Assembly (NCBI RefSeq): GCF_900302505.1
Contig: NZ_OMOJ01000013.1
Location: 1-64,000 of the forward strand
DNA: 64,000 nucleotides
DNA from: Pseudoprimorskyibacter insulae
GTDB lineage: Bacteria; Pseudomonadota; Alphaproteobacteria; Rhodobacterales; Rhodobacteraceae
Direction: 5' to 3'
Shown here: one piece after another, positions 17,079-25,673 of the stretch
How positions within the stretch are numbered: the first letter of the stretch is position 1
Layout: every line of letters starts with the position of its first letter
Made by a program: the position numbers and the translations under genes
Notes under the pieces: generated by a model
The model's database searches: none
Seen by the model: the letters and a program-made list of their open reading frames with translations, nothing else
What the model was told of the DNA's origin: nothing

Positions 17079-17831
17079 ATGCCAGATAGCAAGGCCGGAA
17101 ACGCGACGGTCGCGGCGCTACAGAAAAGCAACGTGTCGCGGTATATCCAATTGGCGGGCCTGTTCCGCCAGCGGATCGAAAGCGGCGAATGGGAAGTCGG
17201 CGCGAAGATCCCGACGGTGAAAGAGCTGTCAGAACAATGCGGCGTGGCCACCATGACCATCCGGCAGGCGCTGGCCTCGCTGGAAAAGGACGGGCTGATT
17301 GCGCGGTATCGGGCGAAAGGCACCTTTGTTCTGGACCGCCCCAAGCGCGACCTGTGGTGCGAGGTGAAGACTGATTGGACCGGGATGTTGATCGCGCGGG
17401 ACAATGCGACGATCAACATCCTCAGCGATGATCGCAATGTGTCGCTGCCGCGCTATGAGGGGCATATCGGCAACGCGGCCCCGGCCTATCGGCATTTGCG
17501 CCGCCTGCATTCGCGCGATGGCACGACCTTCTTGCTGGCCGATGTGTTCGTCGATGAACGGCTGTGTTCGCAGATCGACGAAGAGGCTTATAGCAAGGTG
17601 ACGGCGATGCGGTTGGTGTCGGACTTGCCGGGGCAAACCATTGTGGACGCGAACCAGATTGTGACGATTGGCTCGGCCGATCTGGAAACCTCGGACCTGT
17701 TGAACGTTTCAATCGGTGATCCCGTGGCCAAGGTGCAGCGGATGGCGGTGAACCAGCACGGCGATATCATCCTGCTGGCCAACGGCATTTACCGCGGCGA
17801 CATGATGAAGATCGAGGTCAAGCTGCGGTGA
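17079..17831 (+). CDS. GntR-family transcriptional regulator (HutC/UTRA type)
   Basis: DNA-binding regulator of 250 residues. The N-terminal winged helix-turn-helix is visible as KIPTVKELSEQCGVATMTIRQALASLEKDG, read here in part as ELSEQCGVATMTIRQAL, followed by GTFVLDRP, the usual wing end. The C-terminal ~150 residues resemble the ligand-binding UTRA domain of the HutC subfamily (AYRHLRRLHSRDGTTFLLADVFVDE, again in part). I use ATG 17079; a GTG at 17016 would add 21 residues without clear homology, and neither start has a strong ribosome-binding site. It converges on the TAXI-TRAP operon and is its most likely regulator, with a CoA ester or organic acid as effector. Confidence 0.85.
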   Translation: MPDSKAGNATVAALQKSNVSRYIQLAGLFRQRIESGEWEVGAKIPTVKELSEQCGVATMTIRQALASLEKDGLIARYRAKGTFVLDRPKRDLWCEVKTDWTGMLIARDNATINILSDDRNVSLPRYEGHIGNAAPAYRHLRRLHSRDGTTFLLADVFVDERLCSQIDEEAYSKVTAMRLVSDLPGQTIVDANQIVTIGSADLETSDLLNVSIGDPVAKVQRMAVNQHGDIILLANGIYRGDMMKIEVKLR

Positions 17832-17850
17832 CCGCCGCGCGGTGCGGCGG
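17832..17850. terminator. Hairpin between convergent GntR and crotonase genes
   Basis: CCGCCGC (17832-17838) and GCGGCGG (17844-17850) form a seven-base-pair GC stem with a five-base loop in the 30-base gap between two convergent genes. No T run is visible on either side, so termination by this element alone is uncertain. Confidence 0.4.
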
Positions 17851-17861
17851 CCCCATCGGGA

Positions 17862-18629
17862 TCAGCTTTTGAACACCGGCGCGCGTTTTTCGCGGAAGGC
17901 GGCCATGGCCTCGGCGGTATCCTCGGACGTGGACAGGGCCTTGGTCTGCCCCTGTTCAAAGCGATAACCTTCGTAGATCGAAACGCCTTCGGTTTGCTGG
18001 AAGGATGTCTTGGCCGCCCGAACCGCCGAGGGGCTGGCCTTGGCGATATCGGCGGCAATGCCGCGTGCGGTGTCCAACAGATCCTCGGGCGCGGTGCAGG
18101 CCGAGGCCACGTTCATCCGCAAAAGGTCAGGGCCATAGGCGCGCCGGGCGGTCAGGATCATCATCCGCGCGTCGCTTTCGCCGAAATGGCGACGCACATG
18201 GGCGACGCCGCCGGCAAGGCCAACCATCACCTCGGTCATCTGCAAGAACCCCTTTTCTGAGGTCACGATGATATCGCAACACAGCGCGGTCACGCAGCCC
18301 GCGCCAATCGCGGCACCGTTCACGGCGGCGATGATCGGCTTGGGGCATTCCAGCAGGCAGTCAAAGCTGGCCCGAACGCGGCGGTTGTGCGCGGTGTAGT
18401 GGCCGGGATCTTGGGTCGGACGTTCCGACAGATCGGCCCCGGCGGAAAAGGCCTTGCCCGCGCCGGTGATGATGATGGCCCGCACATCGCTGCGGTCGCC
18501 CAACTGGTCAATCACCTCAACCAGTTCATTGCGGAACTGGTTGTTCTGGGCGTTCACCGGGGCGCAGTCGATGGTAACGGTTGCGATATCGTCGCTGACG
18601 TCAAGGGTTAGGGTGTCATAGCTGGTCAT
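17862..18629 (-). CDS. Crotonase-family protein (enoyl-CoA hydratase/isomerase)
   Basis: Single-domain crotonase of 255 residues acting on a CoA thioester. The oxyanion-hole segment AIIITGAGKAFSAGADL and the second half VTSEKGFLQMTEVMVGLAGG are typical. An unusual point is the first catalytic position: where classical hydratases have GGGCE, this protein has GAGCV, so the first glutamate is replaced. It keeps the glutamate in QMTEVMVG. It may therefore act as an isomerase, hydrolase or carbon-carbon lyase rather than a standard hydratase. It is the last gene of the minus-strand TAXI-TRAP operon, 24 bases after the flavin reductase-like gene. Confidence 0.85.
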   Translation of the reverse strand: MTSYDTLTLDVSDDIATVTIDCAPVNAQNNQFRNELVEVIDQLGDRSDVRAIIITGAGKAFSAGADLSERPTQDPGHYTAHNRRVRASFDCLLECPKPIIAAVNGAAIGAGCVTALCCDIIVTSEKGFLQMTEVMVGLAGGVAHVRRHFGESDARMMILTARRAYGPDLLRMNVASACTAPEDLLDTARGIAADIAKASPSAVRAAKTSFQQTEGVSIYEGYRFEQGQTKALSTSEDTAEAMAAFREKRAPVFKS

Positions 18630-18653
18630 GTCGGGGTGTCCTGAATTCTAAGG

Positions 18654-19259
18654 TCAGTCGATCTGAGGGCGCAGCATCTCGAACGAGACCTCTGGCACGG
18701 TGTATTCCATGTAGCCCATCCGCCCGAGCGGCTTGAGCAGGCTCACGTCAACGCGCCCGTCGCGGATCACGCGGGGGTCAATGTGGATGCCCACCACCTC
18801 GCCGATGGCGATCTTGTTTGTGCAGATCTGGCCGGTTGAGGGGGTCAGTTTCAACACCTGCGACAGGCGGCATTCGATGGCCACGGGGCTTTCGGCAACG
18901 CGCATCGCGGGGATGTTGGTGCAAGGCGCGGGCGTCAGGCCCGACGCCTCAAACTCATCGACATCGGCAGGGTAGGGGGCCGAACTTTGGTTCATCGCCT
19001 CGCGCAGATCATACGTCGCGATATTGACGCAGAAGGCGCCCGTGGCCTCGGCATTGGTGACGCTGTCTTTGACGCCATCGGATGAGAACATCACGAACGG
19101 CGGTCGCCCGGTGATCGCGTTGAAGCACGAATAGGGCGCAAGGTTGTTCACGCCATCCGGGCTGATGGTGGAAATCCACCCGATGGGGCGCGGTACGATC
19201 AGGGCCAGCCATGGATTGTGCGGCAGGCCGTGGCTTTCGGTGCGGGGGTCGTAGAACAT
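18654..19259 (-). CDS. Flavin reductase-like (split-barrel FMN-binding) protein
   Basis: Soluble protein of 201 residues in the DIM6/NtaB flavin reductase-like family. The N-terminal IVPRPIGWISTISPDGVNN and APYSCFNAITGRPP segments are the FMN-binding strands of the split barrel; the middle carries FCVNIATYDLREAMNQSS, another family hallmark. Members either supply reduced FMN to a monooxygenase or bind flavin for other uses. No oxygenase component lies in the operon, so its partner is not visible. It is separated by four bases from the carboxymuconolactone decarboxylase-like gene upstream. Confidence 0.85.
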   Translation of the reverse strand: MFYDPRTESHGLPHNPWLALIVPRPIGWISTISPDGVNNLAPYSCFNAITGRPPFVMFSSDGVKDSVTNAEATGAFCVNIATYDLREAMNQSSAPYPADVDEFEASGLTPAPCTNIPAMRVAESPVAIECRLSQVLKLTPSTGQICTNKIAIGEVVGIHIDPRVIRDGRVDVSLLKPLGRMGYMEYTVPEVSFEMLRPQID

Positions 19260-19263
19260 GCCG

Positions 19264-19881
19264 TTACCCCTGGGCCGCGGGCATTGCCGATAGAACGCCC
19301 GGTTCGGTGGGTAGCGAGACGGAAACCCCCTCGGGCACCGGAACTTGATGCACGTTCAACGTCATCGCAACCATCGAATAGTACCCGATCACGGCAGTCA
19401 GCTCGACCGCGCCGACCTCATCCCAACGGCGAACAATGGCGGCGTAAACGTCGTCATCAACATTGCCGGTGGCCACCAGTTGGCGGGCGAATTCATAGAT
19501 CTCGCACGCGGGTTCATCGCCCTTGAAGTCTGGGGCCGAACAGGTGCGGATCGCCTCACCAATTGCGGGGTCCAGCCCGGCGCGATCTGCATCGCCAAGG
19601 TGAATGGCCCATTCCAATTCGCTGTTCCAACGCCGGGCGGTGACAAGGATTGCCAGCTCGTTCAGATGGGTCGGCAGTGAGGTTTCGAAGCGCAGCACTT
19701 GGCCCAAACGCTGCCAGCGGTCGGCCAGCATCGGGTTGTGCAGCGCGGCCCGCAGTGGGCCAACAAGCGTTTTGCGTGGGCCCGAGACGATCTGGTCATA
19801 GACCTCTTTCTGGGCCGGGGTCATCGTTTCAGGGTCAGGAAAGCTGATGCGGGTGGCGCTGGATTTGGGCTGAGCCGTCAT
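19264..19881 (-). CDS. Carboxymuconolactone decarboxylase/AhpD-like protein
   Basis: Helical protein of 205 residues in the carboxymuconolactone decarboxylase family. The core segment LNELAILVTARRWNSELEWAIH is the family pattern (read in part, LAILVTARRWNSELEWAIH), and AIVRRWDEVGAVELTAVIGYY is the second helix hairpin. The Cys-X-X-Cys of the AhpD peroxidase branch is absent, so a decarboxylase or lactone-processing role is likelier than redox. Its ATG overlaps the stop of the CoA-transferase gene by four bases. Together with the enol-lactonase-like hydrolase in the same operon it recalls the aromatic beta-ketoadipate branch, but true pca genes are not present. Confidence 0.82.
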   Translation of the reverse strand: MTAQPKSSATRISFPDPETMTPAQKEVYDQIVSGPRKTLVGPLRAALHNPMLADRWQRLGQVLRFETSLPTHLNELAILVTARRWNSELEWAIHLGDADRAGLDPAIGEAIRTCSAPDFKGDEPACEIYEFARQLVATGNVDDDVYAAIVRRWDEVGAVELTAVIGYYSMVAMTLNVHQVPVPEGVSVSLPTEPGVLSAMPAAQG

Positions 19882-21068
19882 AGGGTTTCCTCCAAATCAA
19901 GGGCTGCCAGAATGTCGTGGGTGTGCTGGCCCAGCAGGGGCGGGGCCGTGTCAAAGCGCAGTGGGGCGTTGCGAAAGTTCAGCGGGCTGACCACCTGTTT
20001 CAACTGGCCGGCAAGCGGGTGCGGAATATCGCGCAGCATCTTGCGGTGCTTGACCTGCGGTTCCTCAAACACCCGGTCGATGGTGTTGATCGGGCCAGAG
20101 GGCACACCGGCAGTGGCGAATTTACCGACCCAGTCGTCAATCGTGCCATGGGCCAAAGCGGCGATCAGGATCGTTTCCAGCGCGGGCAGGTTTTCGACCC
20201 GCGCGGCATTGGTGGCGAACAGAGGATCATCGGCAAGGGCGGGCTGGCCGATGGTTTCGGCAAATTTGCGGAACTGCCCGTCATTGCCCACGGCCAATAC
20301 GATAAACCCATCTGCAACCGGATAGACGTTTTGCGGCTGAATATTGGGGTGGCGGTTGCCGCGCCGCACGGGTGTTTTGCCCGAGACAAGGTAGTTCATC
20401 GCCTGATTGGCCAGCATCGCCACGGACACATCCAGCATCGCCAGATCAATGTGATCGCCTTGGCCGGTTTCGGTGCGGTTGGCCAGCGCCCCCAACACAC
20501 CGATCGCGGCATACATGCCGGTCATGATGTCGATGATCGGCACGCCCACCTTCTGCGGCCCGCCGCCGGGGGCGTCATCGGCATCGCCCGTGACGCTCAT
20601 CAATCCGCCCATGCCTTGGATCATGAAATCATAGGCGGCGTCCTGCGCCATCGGCCCGCTCAGGCCAAAGCCGGTGATGGAGCAGTAAATCAGGCCGGGG
20701 TTTTCTTTCTTCAGGTCTTCATAGCCAAGCCCCATCCGGTCGAGCGTGCCTGTCTTGAAGTTCTCAAGCACGATATCGGATTTCGCGGCCAAGGCCCGCA
20801 CAGCGGCGCGGCCTTCTTCGGATTTCAGGTCCAGCTCAACCGAGCGTTTGCCGCGGTTGACGGACAGGTAATAGCCCGCCTCTTTCGTCGGGTTGCCGCC
20901 TTTGTCTTTCAGGAACGGTGGCCCCCAACGACGGGTGTCATCGCCTTCGCCAAGACGTTCAACCTTGATGACATCGGCCCCCATGTCCGCCAATATCTGT
21001 CCGCACCAAGGCCCTGCCATGATCCGGCTTAGGTCTAGCACGCGGATGTGCGAAAGTGGTCCGGGCAT
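19878..21068 (-). CDS. Class III (CaiB/BaiF) CoA-transferase
   Basis: Cytoplasmic CoA-transferase of 396 residues, the typical length. Family features are VLDLSRIMAGPWCGQILADMGADVIKVE at the start (seen as LSRIMAGPWCGQILADMGAD), SVNRGKRSVELDLK, and the acid cluster around LAMLDVSVAMLANQAM where the catalytic aspartate of class III enzymes lies (IDLAMLD). It transfers CoA from a donor such as succinyl-CoA to the imported acid, preparing it for the crotonase. The gene shares one base with the hydrolase stop (TAATG at 21066-21070). The acid is not identified. Confidence 0.92.
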   Translation of the reverse strand: MPGPLSHIRVLDLSRIMAGPWCGQILADMGADVIKVERLGEGDDTRRWGPPFLKDKGGNPTKEAGYYLSVNRGKRSVELDLKSEEGRAAVRALAAKSDIVLENFKTGTLDRMGLGYEDLKKENPGLIYCSITGFGLSGPMAQDAAYDFMIQGMGGLMSVTGDADDAPGGGPQKVGVPIIDIMTGMYAAIGVLGALANRTETGQGDHIDLAMLDVSVAMLANQAMNYLVSGKTPVRRGNRHPNIQPQNVYPVADGFIVLAVGNDGQFRKFAETIGQPALADDPLFATNAARVENLPALETILIAALAHGTIDDWVGKFATAGVPSGPINTIDRVFEEPQVKHRKMLRDIPHPLAGQLKQVVSPLNFRNAPLRFDTAPPLLGQHTHDILAALDLEETL

Positions 21069-21880
21069 TAAGGTGTCTCCTTGTCGGGGGTCGTGTCGTC
21101 TAGAAAGGCCAAAAGCGCGGCGTTGAACGCCTCGGGGGCCTGAAAGTTCGGAATGTGGCCAGCGTCTGGAATGGTCGCGAAGCGTGCGTTCGGGGCGGCG
21201 CTGAGCTGCGCAGGAACGATCTGGGGCATGGCGCCATCGAGCGTACCGGTCAGGCCAAGGACCGGGCAGGTCAGCGTGGGAACCACATCGGACAGATCAT
21301 AGCTTTGCAGCGCATGGGTCGCGGCGGCGAAGCCTTCGGCCTTGGTGGCGGCGATCATATCATAGAGGCGTTTGACCATGGGGTCGTTCGGGCCTGTGCC
21401 GGGTAGCCAATTCTTGACCGTTTGCGCGGCGATGGCCGTCATGCCGGCGCCTAGGGCGGTGTCGCGGCGTTCGGTCCAAAAGGCCACCCGTGCCGGGGCG
21501 CTGCGGCAGATGCCATCAACGGCGACGAAACGGGTGAACCGCGCGGGGCTTTGGGCATGGGCGGCAAGGCCGGTCGGCACGCCCATCGATAGGCCAACAA
21601 AGCTGCAATCGGTGATGTGCAGATGGTCCAGCAGTGCCACCAGATCCGCACCGTATTGCGCGAATGTCATCGGCCCGTCCGGCACGCTTGCACGCCCATG
21701 CCCGCGTTGGTCGTAGCGCAGAATGCGGTAGCGGGTCGCCAAAGTCGGGATCTGCGCGTCCCATACCGACAGGTCCGTCATGACCGAGTTCGAAAACACC
21801 ACCCAGGGCGCGCCCTCAGGGCCGTCAATGCGGGCGTGCAGGTGGCCGCCGCTAGGAAGGGGGAAATCAAAGGCGCTCAT
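21068..21880 (-). CDS. Alpha/beta hydrolase, 3-oxoadipate enol-lactonase-like
   Basis: Hydrolase of 270 residues resembling PcaD-type enol-lactonases. It shows the nucleophile elbow GLSMGVPTG, the upstream RILRYDQRGHGRA strand, and the late DAGHIPNFQAPEAFN with the catalytic histidine; the aspartate lies in GLTGTLDGAMPQ. ATG 21880 overlaps the TRAP permease stop by four bases and begins the protein at the first beta strand; the longer upstream frame is a shadow of the TRAP gene. It may open a lactone or hydrolyse an ester of the imported compound. True 3-oxoadipate enol-lactonase activity is only a suggestion. Confidence 0.85.
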   Translation of the reverse strand: MSAFDFPLPSGGHLHARIDGPEGAPWVVFSNSVMTDLSVWDAQIPTLATRYRILRYDQRGHGRASVPDGPMTFAQYGADLVALLDHLHITDCSFVGLSMGVPTGLAAHAQSPARFTRFVAVDGICRSAPARVAFWTERRDTALGAGMTAIAAQTVKNWLPGTGPNDPMVKRLYDMIAATKAEGFAAATHALQSYDLSDVVPTLTCPVLGLTGTLDGAMPQIVPAQLSAAPNARFATIPDAGHIPNFQAPEAFNAALLAFLDDTTPDKETP

Positions 21881-23838
21881 TCCGTGGTGCCCTCTGCGCT
21901 TGCCGCGCGTTTCGGAGCGGCCAAGAAACCGCGCCCCATCACCAGCGCCAGAAGGACCAAGCCGAAGGTATCGGTGCGCCATTCCGGCACCAGCAGGCAT
22001 AGCCCCCCGACCAGCAGCACCCCGGTTTCAATCCGTGTCGCGGGCCGGGCGAGGAAGTAGATGTAACGCTCGGACGCGGCCGATAGCATCAGGATCGACA
22101 GGATCGCGGTGGACACGGCCATTGCGACTTCGGTGATATTGCCCTGAAGGATCAGCGCCGGGTTCAGAACGAACAGGAAGGGCAGCACGAACAGGATCGC
22201 GCCTAGCCGCATCGCGGTCACCCCCGTGCGCATGGCAGGCGCTTTAGCAATGGACGAGGCCGCAACCGCCGCCATCGCAACGGGGGGTGTGATATAGGAC
22301 AGCATCGCCCAGTACAGAATGAACAGGTGGCTGGCCATTACCGAGAACCCGCCCTGCACCAGTGCGGGGGCCAGCACCACAGCCAGGAAGATGTAGCAGG
22401 CAGAAACCGTCATCCCCATGCCAAGGATAAAGCTGGTAAACGCCCCAAGGATCAGCAGCAGATAGGGGTTGCCGCCCGCGTATTGCAGCAACTCTCGGCT
22501 AAAGGCATTGCCGACACCGGTGATCGACAGCGCCCCGACCACAAGGCCGACACCAGCCAACACGCCCACCAGCATGCCAATGGTGCGCCCGGTCTCCATC
22601 ACCATCTCAATCACGGGCTTCAGGCGTTCGTCTTTCTTGGCGCGGATCAAGGCCGTCGCCAGCAGCAGAAGGGTGACGTAAAAGGGGGATTTCGCCTCGG
22701 CATTGGTGGCCAGCAGCAGGACAACCAGCGCGGCAAGGCTAATCAAGTACACCCAACCTGACCGCAGCACGCGCCAGACCTTGGGCAGTTGGTCACGCGG
22801 CAGGCCCTTCAGCCCGTTGCGCGCGGCATAGCAATCCGTCTGGATCAGCAGCACAAGATAGAACAGCAGCGCGGGGATGGTGGCCGCGACCATGATATCG
22901 GCGTAGGGCACGTTCATGAACGAGGCCATGACAAAGGCGACCGAACCCATGACGGGCGGCATCAACGCCCCCCCGGTTGAGGCGCAGGATTCCACCGCGC
23001 CCGCATAGGCCGCCGGATAGCCGCATTTCTTCATCGTTGGGATCGTCATGGATCCCGTCGAAATGACGTTGGAAATCACGCTGCCCGAGAGAGAGCCGAA
23101 AAAGCCCGAGGACAGGATCGCAACCTTGGCCGGGCCGCCGCGCGCATGACCCATCAGCGCGCTGGCCAGATCCATAAAGAACACCCCGCCACCCGAAGCC
23201 GTCAGCGCCACGCCAAAGACGATAAAGCCGATCAGCAGGTCGGCAATCACGCGGATCGGAATGCCAATGATGCTTTCCACGCCGAGCGAATGGCTCAGAA
23301 CCGTTTCAGAGAGCGACAGCTGCACGCCCCACAGGAACCCCGGCATCGCGCCAGTATAAAGCGGGAAGCTGGCGAAGATCGCGCAGATTACGAACAGCGG
23401 GAACCCTGCGCAGCGGCGCACGGCCTCAAGCGCCAGAAGCACCAGAAGACCCGCTTGAACAACCACATAGGTTGGCGCGACAAACTCCCACCCTTTGTAC
23501 AGGATGCTTTCCGAGTTTGCGGCGAAGAACATGCACACGCCAAAGGCCAGCGCGGCCAGCGCCCAATCATACCAGCGCACGCGCGTTGCGTCAGCGTCTC
23601 GGGCGGGTGAGGTCAGGAAGGACACGGGCAGGAATAGGCCAACAACGATGTAGTAATAAGTCGTCGAGATGGGGCGGAAGCCAAGGATTTTCAGGTTGAA
23701 AATCTGGTTGGTGATGATGCCCAGCCCGATCAGCGACAGGGCAAAAACGGCGAACCATGCAGCGCCAAACAGCCGGGTGTCAGGCTCGGCCCAGGGGCGC
23801 ATCGGCGGTGTGTGATCGGAGGGGGTGTCTGCGTGCAT
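21877..23838 (-). CDS. Fused TRAP transporter permease (4TM/12TM, TAXI type)
   Basis: Inner-membrane protein of 653 residues that joins the small and large TRAP permease parts, as usual in TAXI-type systems. The N-terminal third holds four or more helices (VFALSLIGLGIITNQIF and following), and the remainder the 12-helix DctM-like core with GFFGSLSGSVISNVISTGSM, ESCASTGGALMPPVMGSVAF and AMLSYITPPVAMAA. These Gly/Pro-rich re-entrant motifs are the hallmark of TRAP large subunits. It imports a carboxylate with a sodium or proton gradient, using the TAXI binding protein encoded just upstream. A strong hairpin lies in the gap between the two genes. Confidence 0.94.
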   Translation of the reverse strand: MHADTPSDHTPPMRPWAEPDTRLFGAAWFAVFALSLIGLGIITNQIFNLKILGFRPISTTYYYIVVGLFLPVSFLTSPARDADATRVRWYDWALAALAFGVCMFFAANSESILYKGWEFVAPTYVVVQAGLLVLLALEAVRRCAGFPLFVICAIFASFPLYTGAMPGFLWGVQLSLSETVLSHSLGVESIIGIPIRVIADLLIGFIVFGVALTASGGGVFFMDLASALMGHARGGPAKVAILSSGFFGSLSGSVISNVISTGSMTIPTMKKCGYPAAYAGAVESCASTGGALMPPVMGSVAFVMASFMNVPYADIMVAATIPALLFYLVLLIQTDCYAARNGLKGLPRDQLPKVWRVLRSGWVYLISLAALVVLLLATNAEAKSPFYVTLLLLATALIRAKKDERLKPVIEMVMETGRTIGMLVGVLAGVGLVVGALSITGVGNAFSRELLQYAGGNPYLLLILGAFTSFILGMGMTVSACYIFLAVVLAPALVQGGFSVMASHLFILYWAMLSYITPPVAMAAVAASSIAKAPAMRTGVTAMRLGAILFVLPFLFVLNPALILQGNITEVAMAVSTAILSILMLSAASERYIYFLARPATRIETGVLLVGGLCLLVPEWRTDTFGLVLLALVMGRGFLAAPKRAASAEGTTE

Positions 23839-23884
23839 GGTGCGTCCGAGAGGTTGGGTATTGCGGCGGATTGGCCAAGGGGAT

Positions 23885-23920
23885 TGCCCCGCGCGGGCCT
23901 TGATACGGCGGCGCGGGGCA
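23885..23920 (-). promoter_or_regulatory. Intercistronic hairpin after the TAXI binding-protein gene
   Basis: TGCCCCGCGC (23885-23894) pairs perfectly with GCGCGGGGCA (23911-23920) around a 16-base loop, ten bases after the binding-protein stop and before the permease start. As for the other binding-protein genes in this window, differential expression is the likely purpose. Confidence 0.55.
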
Positions 23921-23929
23921 TTGGTTTGG

Positions 23930-25063
23930 TTACTTCAGGTGCTCGGCGCGCCAGGCTTCCCAATAGGCGAGCCAATCCGCGCCTTTGACGCCTTCACGAT
24001 CGGCCTTGGCGGTTGCCTCATCCCAACCGGCCTTGACCGTTTCGATATGGGCGATGCGGGCATCGTTCCACTGTTGGTCTTTGTCGGTCCAAACACCGAC
24101 TTCCTTCAGGTACTTCACCGCGCCGGAGTGGAATGGCGCACCCGCCGGGGTGACGCCCGCGATTGCGACCGACCAACCGGGCATGACAACCGATGCGTCT
24201 TTGTACAGATCAAAGCTCTGATCCAGCGCCTTGATCAGGTTGTAAACCTCATCCTCGCTGGCATTGGCGTTCGCTGTCAGTTGCGGATAGCGATAGCCCA
24301 GAAGATCGGCTGGGTTGTCGTCGGAAATGCTGACACCAACCTTGGCCTGCGAATGCGAGAAGAGGCTGGCGAATTTGCCGACGCGGTCCCAACCTTCGGT
24401 ATCGGCGGCAGGCATCGATAGCCATTGCACACCGCGCCCGCCTTCGGCTTCACGCAGGAAGGACGAGGTGGGAACGGCAGGGGCGGCGTCAATCTCGCCT
24501 GCGACGAAGGCTTTCGCCATCGCGCCGTAAGACGGGTATTCGACCTTTTCGACATCTGCCGTTGTCAGGCCCGCAAAGGCCAGAACGGTTTCGGTGTTCA
24601 GCGTGGTCGAGGCGTTGGCCAGAACATAGCCCACTTTTTTACCCTTCAGATCGGCGGGCGTGGAAATGCCGGTGTCTTTGCCGGTCACAAGGCCCACTTG
24701 CGACGGACGCCCCAGGATAACGCGCAGATCCTGCGGGCCCCATTCACGTGCGCCGAATTCGAACATCGCGTCGCCCGCGAAGTAGTTTTCGTTGCCCATG
24801 AAGCCATATTGCGCGCGGCCCGCTTGCAGCGGTAGCAACCGACCAATCGAGGTGCCCGACGGAATAATCCGAACGGTCAGGCCGAATTTCTTGTCCAGCG
24901 CATCCGCTATGGCCGAGGCTTCGACATAGCCTGCGGTGCCAACATCGTAAGACGTCCAGACTTGGGTGCGGGGCAGGGTGACATCCTGCGCCGTCGCGGC
25001 GGTGGTCAGGAACGCGGCGGCCAATGCGGCGGCGGCTCCGGTGGTGAATATCTTGCGCAGCAA
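23930..25063 (-). CDS. TAXI-family TRAP solute-binding protein
   Basis: Periplasmic binding protein of 377 residues. The signal peptide spans about residues 1-25 with cleavage after ALA-type TTAATA. The mature protein carries the TAXI-type pattern: RIIPSGTSIGRLLPLQAGRAQYGF near 65-90, ADLKGKKVGYVLANAS, and AFVAGEIDAAPAVPTSSFLREAE. It would deliver a carboxylate to the fused TRAP permease encoded next. It is the first gene of the minus-strand operon ending at 17862; the promoter lies in the upstream gap with a candidate operator at 25172-25187. Confidence 0.93.
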   Translation of the reverse strand: MLRKIFTTGAAAALAAAFLTTAATAQDVTLPRTQVWTSYDVGTAGYVEASAIADALDKKFGLTVRIIPSGTSIGRLLPLQAGRAQYGFMGNENYFAGDAMFEFGAREWGPQDLRVILGRPSQVGLVTGKDTGISTPADLKGKKVGYVLANASTTLNTETVLAFAGLTTADVEKVEYPSYGAMAKAFVAGEIDAAPAVPTSSFLREAEGGRGVQWLSMPAADTEGWDRVGKFASLFSHSQAKVGVSISDDNPADLLGYRYPQLTANANASEDEVYNLIKALDQSFDLYKDASVVMPGWSVAIAGVTPAGAPFHSGAVKYLKEVGVWTDKDQQWNDARIAHIETVKAGWDEATAKADREGVKGADWLAYWEAWRAEHLK

Positions 25064-25171
25064 AATCAGTCCTCCCTGGCTGAGCGATCTTTTATGCGGC
25101 GGGTCAAAATGGATCGTCCCGGCCTGCTGTGAGGTGAGGCTTACCCTGTCTTCGCTATAAAAGTCAATGTT

Positions 25172-25187
25172 ATACTTTTTAGAGTAT
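25172..25187 (-). promoter_or_regulatory. Inverted repeat ATACT-N6-AGTAT in the TAXI-TRAP promoter
   Basis: A 16-base inverted repeat lies in an AT-rich stretch about 110 bases upstream of the TAXI gene start. Read on the minus strand, its centre contains CTAAAAAGTA, matching nine of ten bases of the motif before the GntR gene at 17000. GntR-family operators are short inverted repeats of this kind. Suggested as the binding site of that regulator. Confidence 0.4.
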
Positions 25188-25190
25188 TAT

Positions 25191-25673
25191 GGTTTTGTTC
25201 GGTCGGCATATCCAGCACAGCCTAGGCCAGCTTGTTGCGCATAACCCCAGTTGAGCTGCCGAATATCGTTGTGGGCCGGGCCGACAGATAGCCTGCCGTC
25301 GTCGTTTTCCTCGGCCATCAGCAGCAACGGTCAGTCCAGTTCAGAGGCCTGTGCCATGAAATCGCGCCTTACGGATGCGGTCCAGCGATCAGGTCGCGCA
25401 CGATATCTTGGTCTTCGAGTTTCACCCGTCGCCCTTGCAGGCAATGACAGTCAAAGAACCACAAATTTATCTTATTCTAAATTGGATTTTGAAACGTCGG
25501 GCTTTGTGTGGGTGGCGGCGCTGAAAATCCGTCTTGTGAAGATTGGCAGGCGGCGTTTTGTCTGCATAAGCAGCGGGACTTGCCCAAGTGGTGACAGCCC
25601 AACGCAGCAAATCCGCCCCAAAGGGCGGCGATAGAAAGTAGTTTAAAGCATATTTATGATGTTTGTGAGGCGC
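25191..25673. other. Stretch with no recognisable gene
   Basis: About 480 bases between the TAXI-TRAP promoter and the gene remnants. A plus-strand open frame at 25251-25634 has no family resemblance, no ribosome-binding site and an unusual amino-acid content, so I do not call it. The local base composition is lower in GC than the flanking operons, in line with decayed or foreign sequence. No repeat ends or transposase pieces were seen. Confidence 0.5.

Noticed and set aside
19264-21880. A true beta-ketoadipate (pca) operon
   Set aside because: Only distant relatives of PcaC and PcaD are present; protocatechuate dioxygenase, cycloisomerase and thiolase genes are absent.
25251-25634. Plus-strand open frame of 127 codons in the gene-poor stretch
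   Set aside because: No ribosome-binding site, no recognisable family and abnormal composition.
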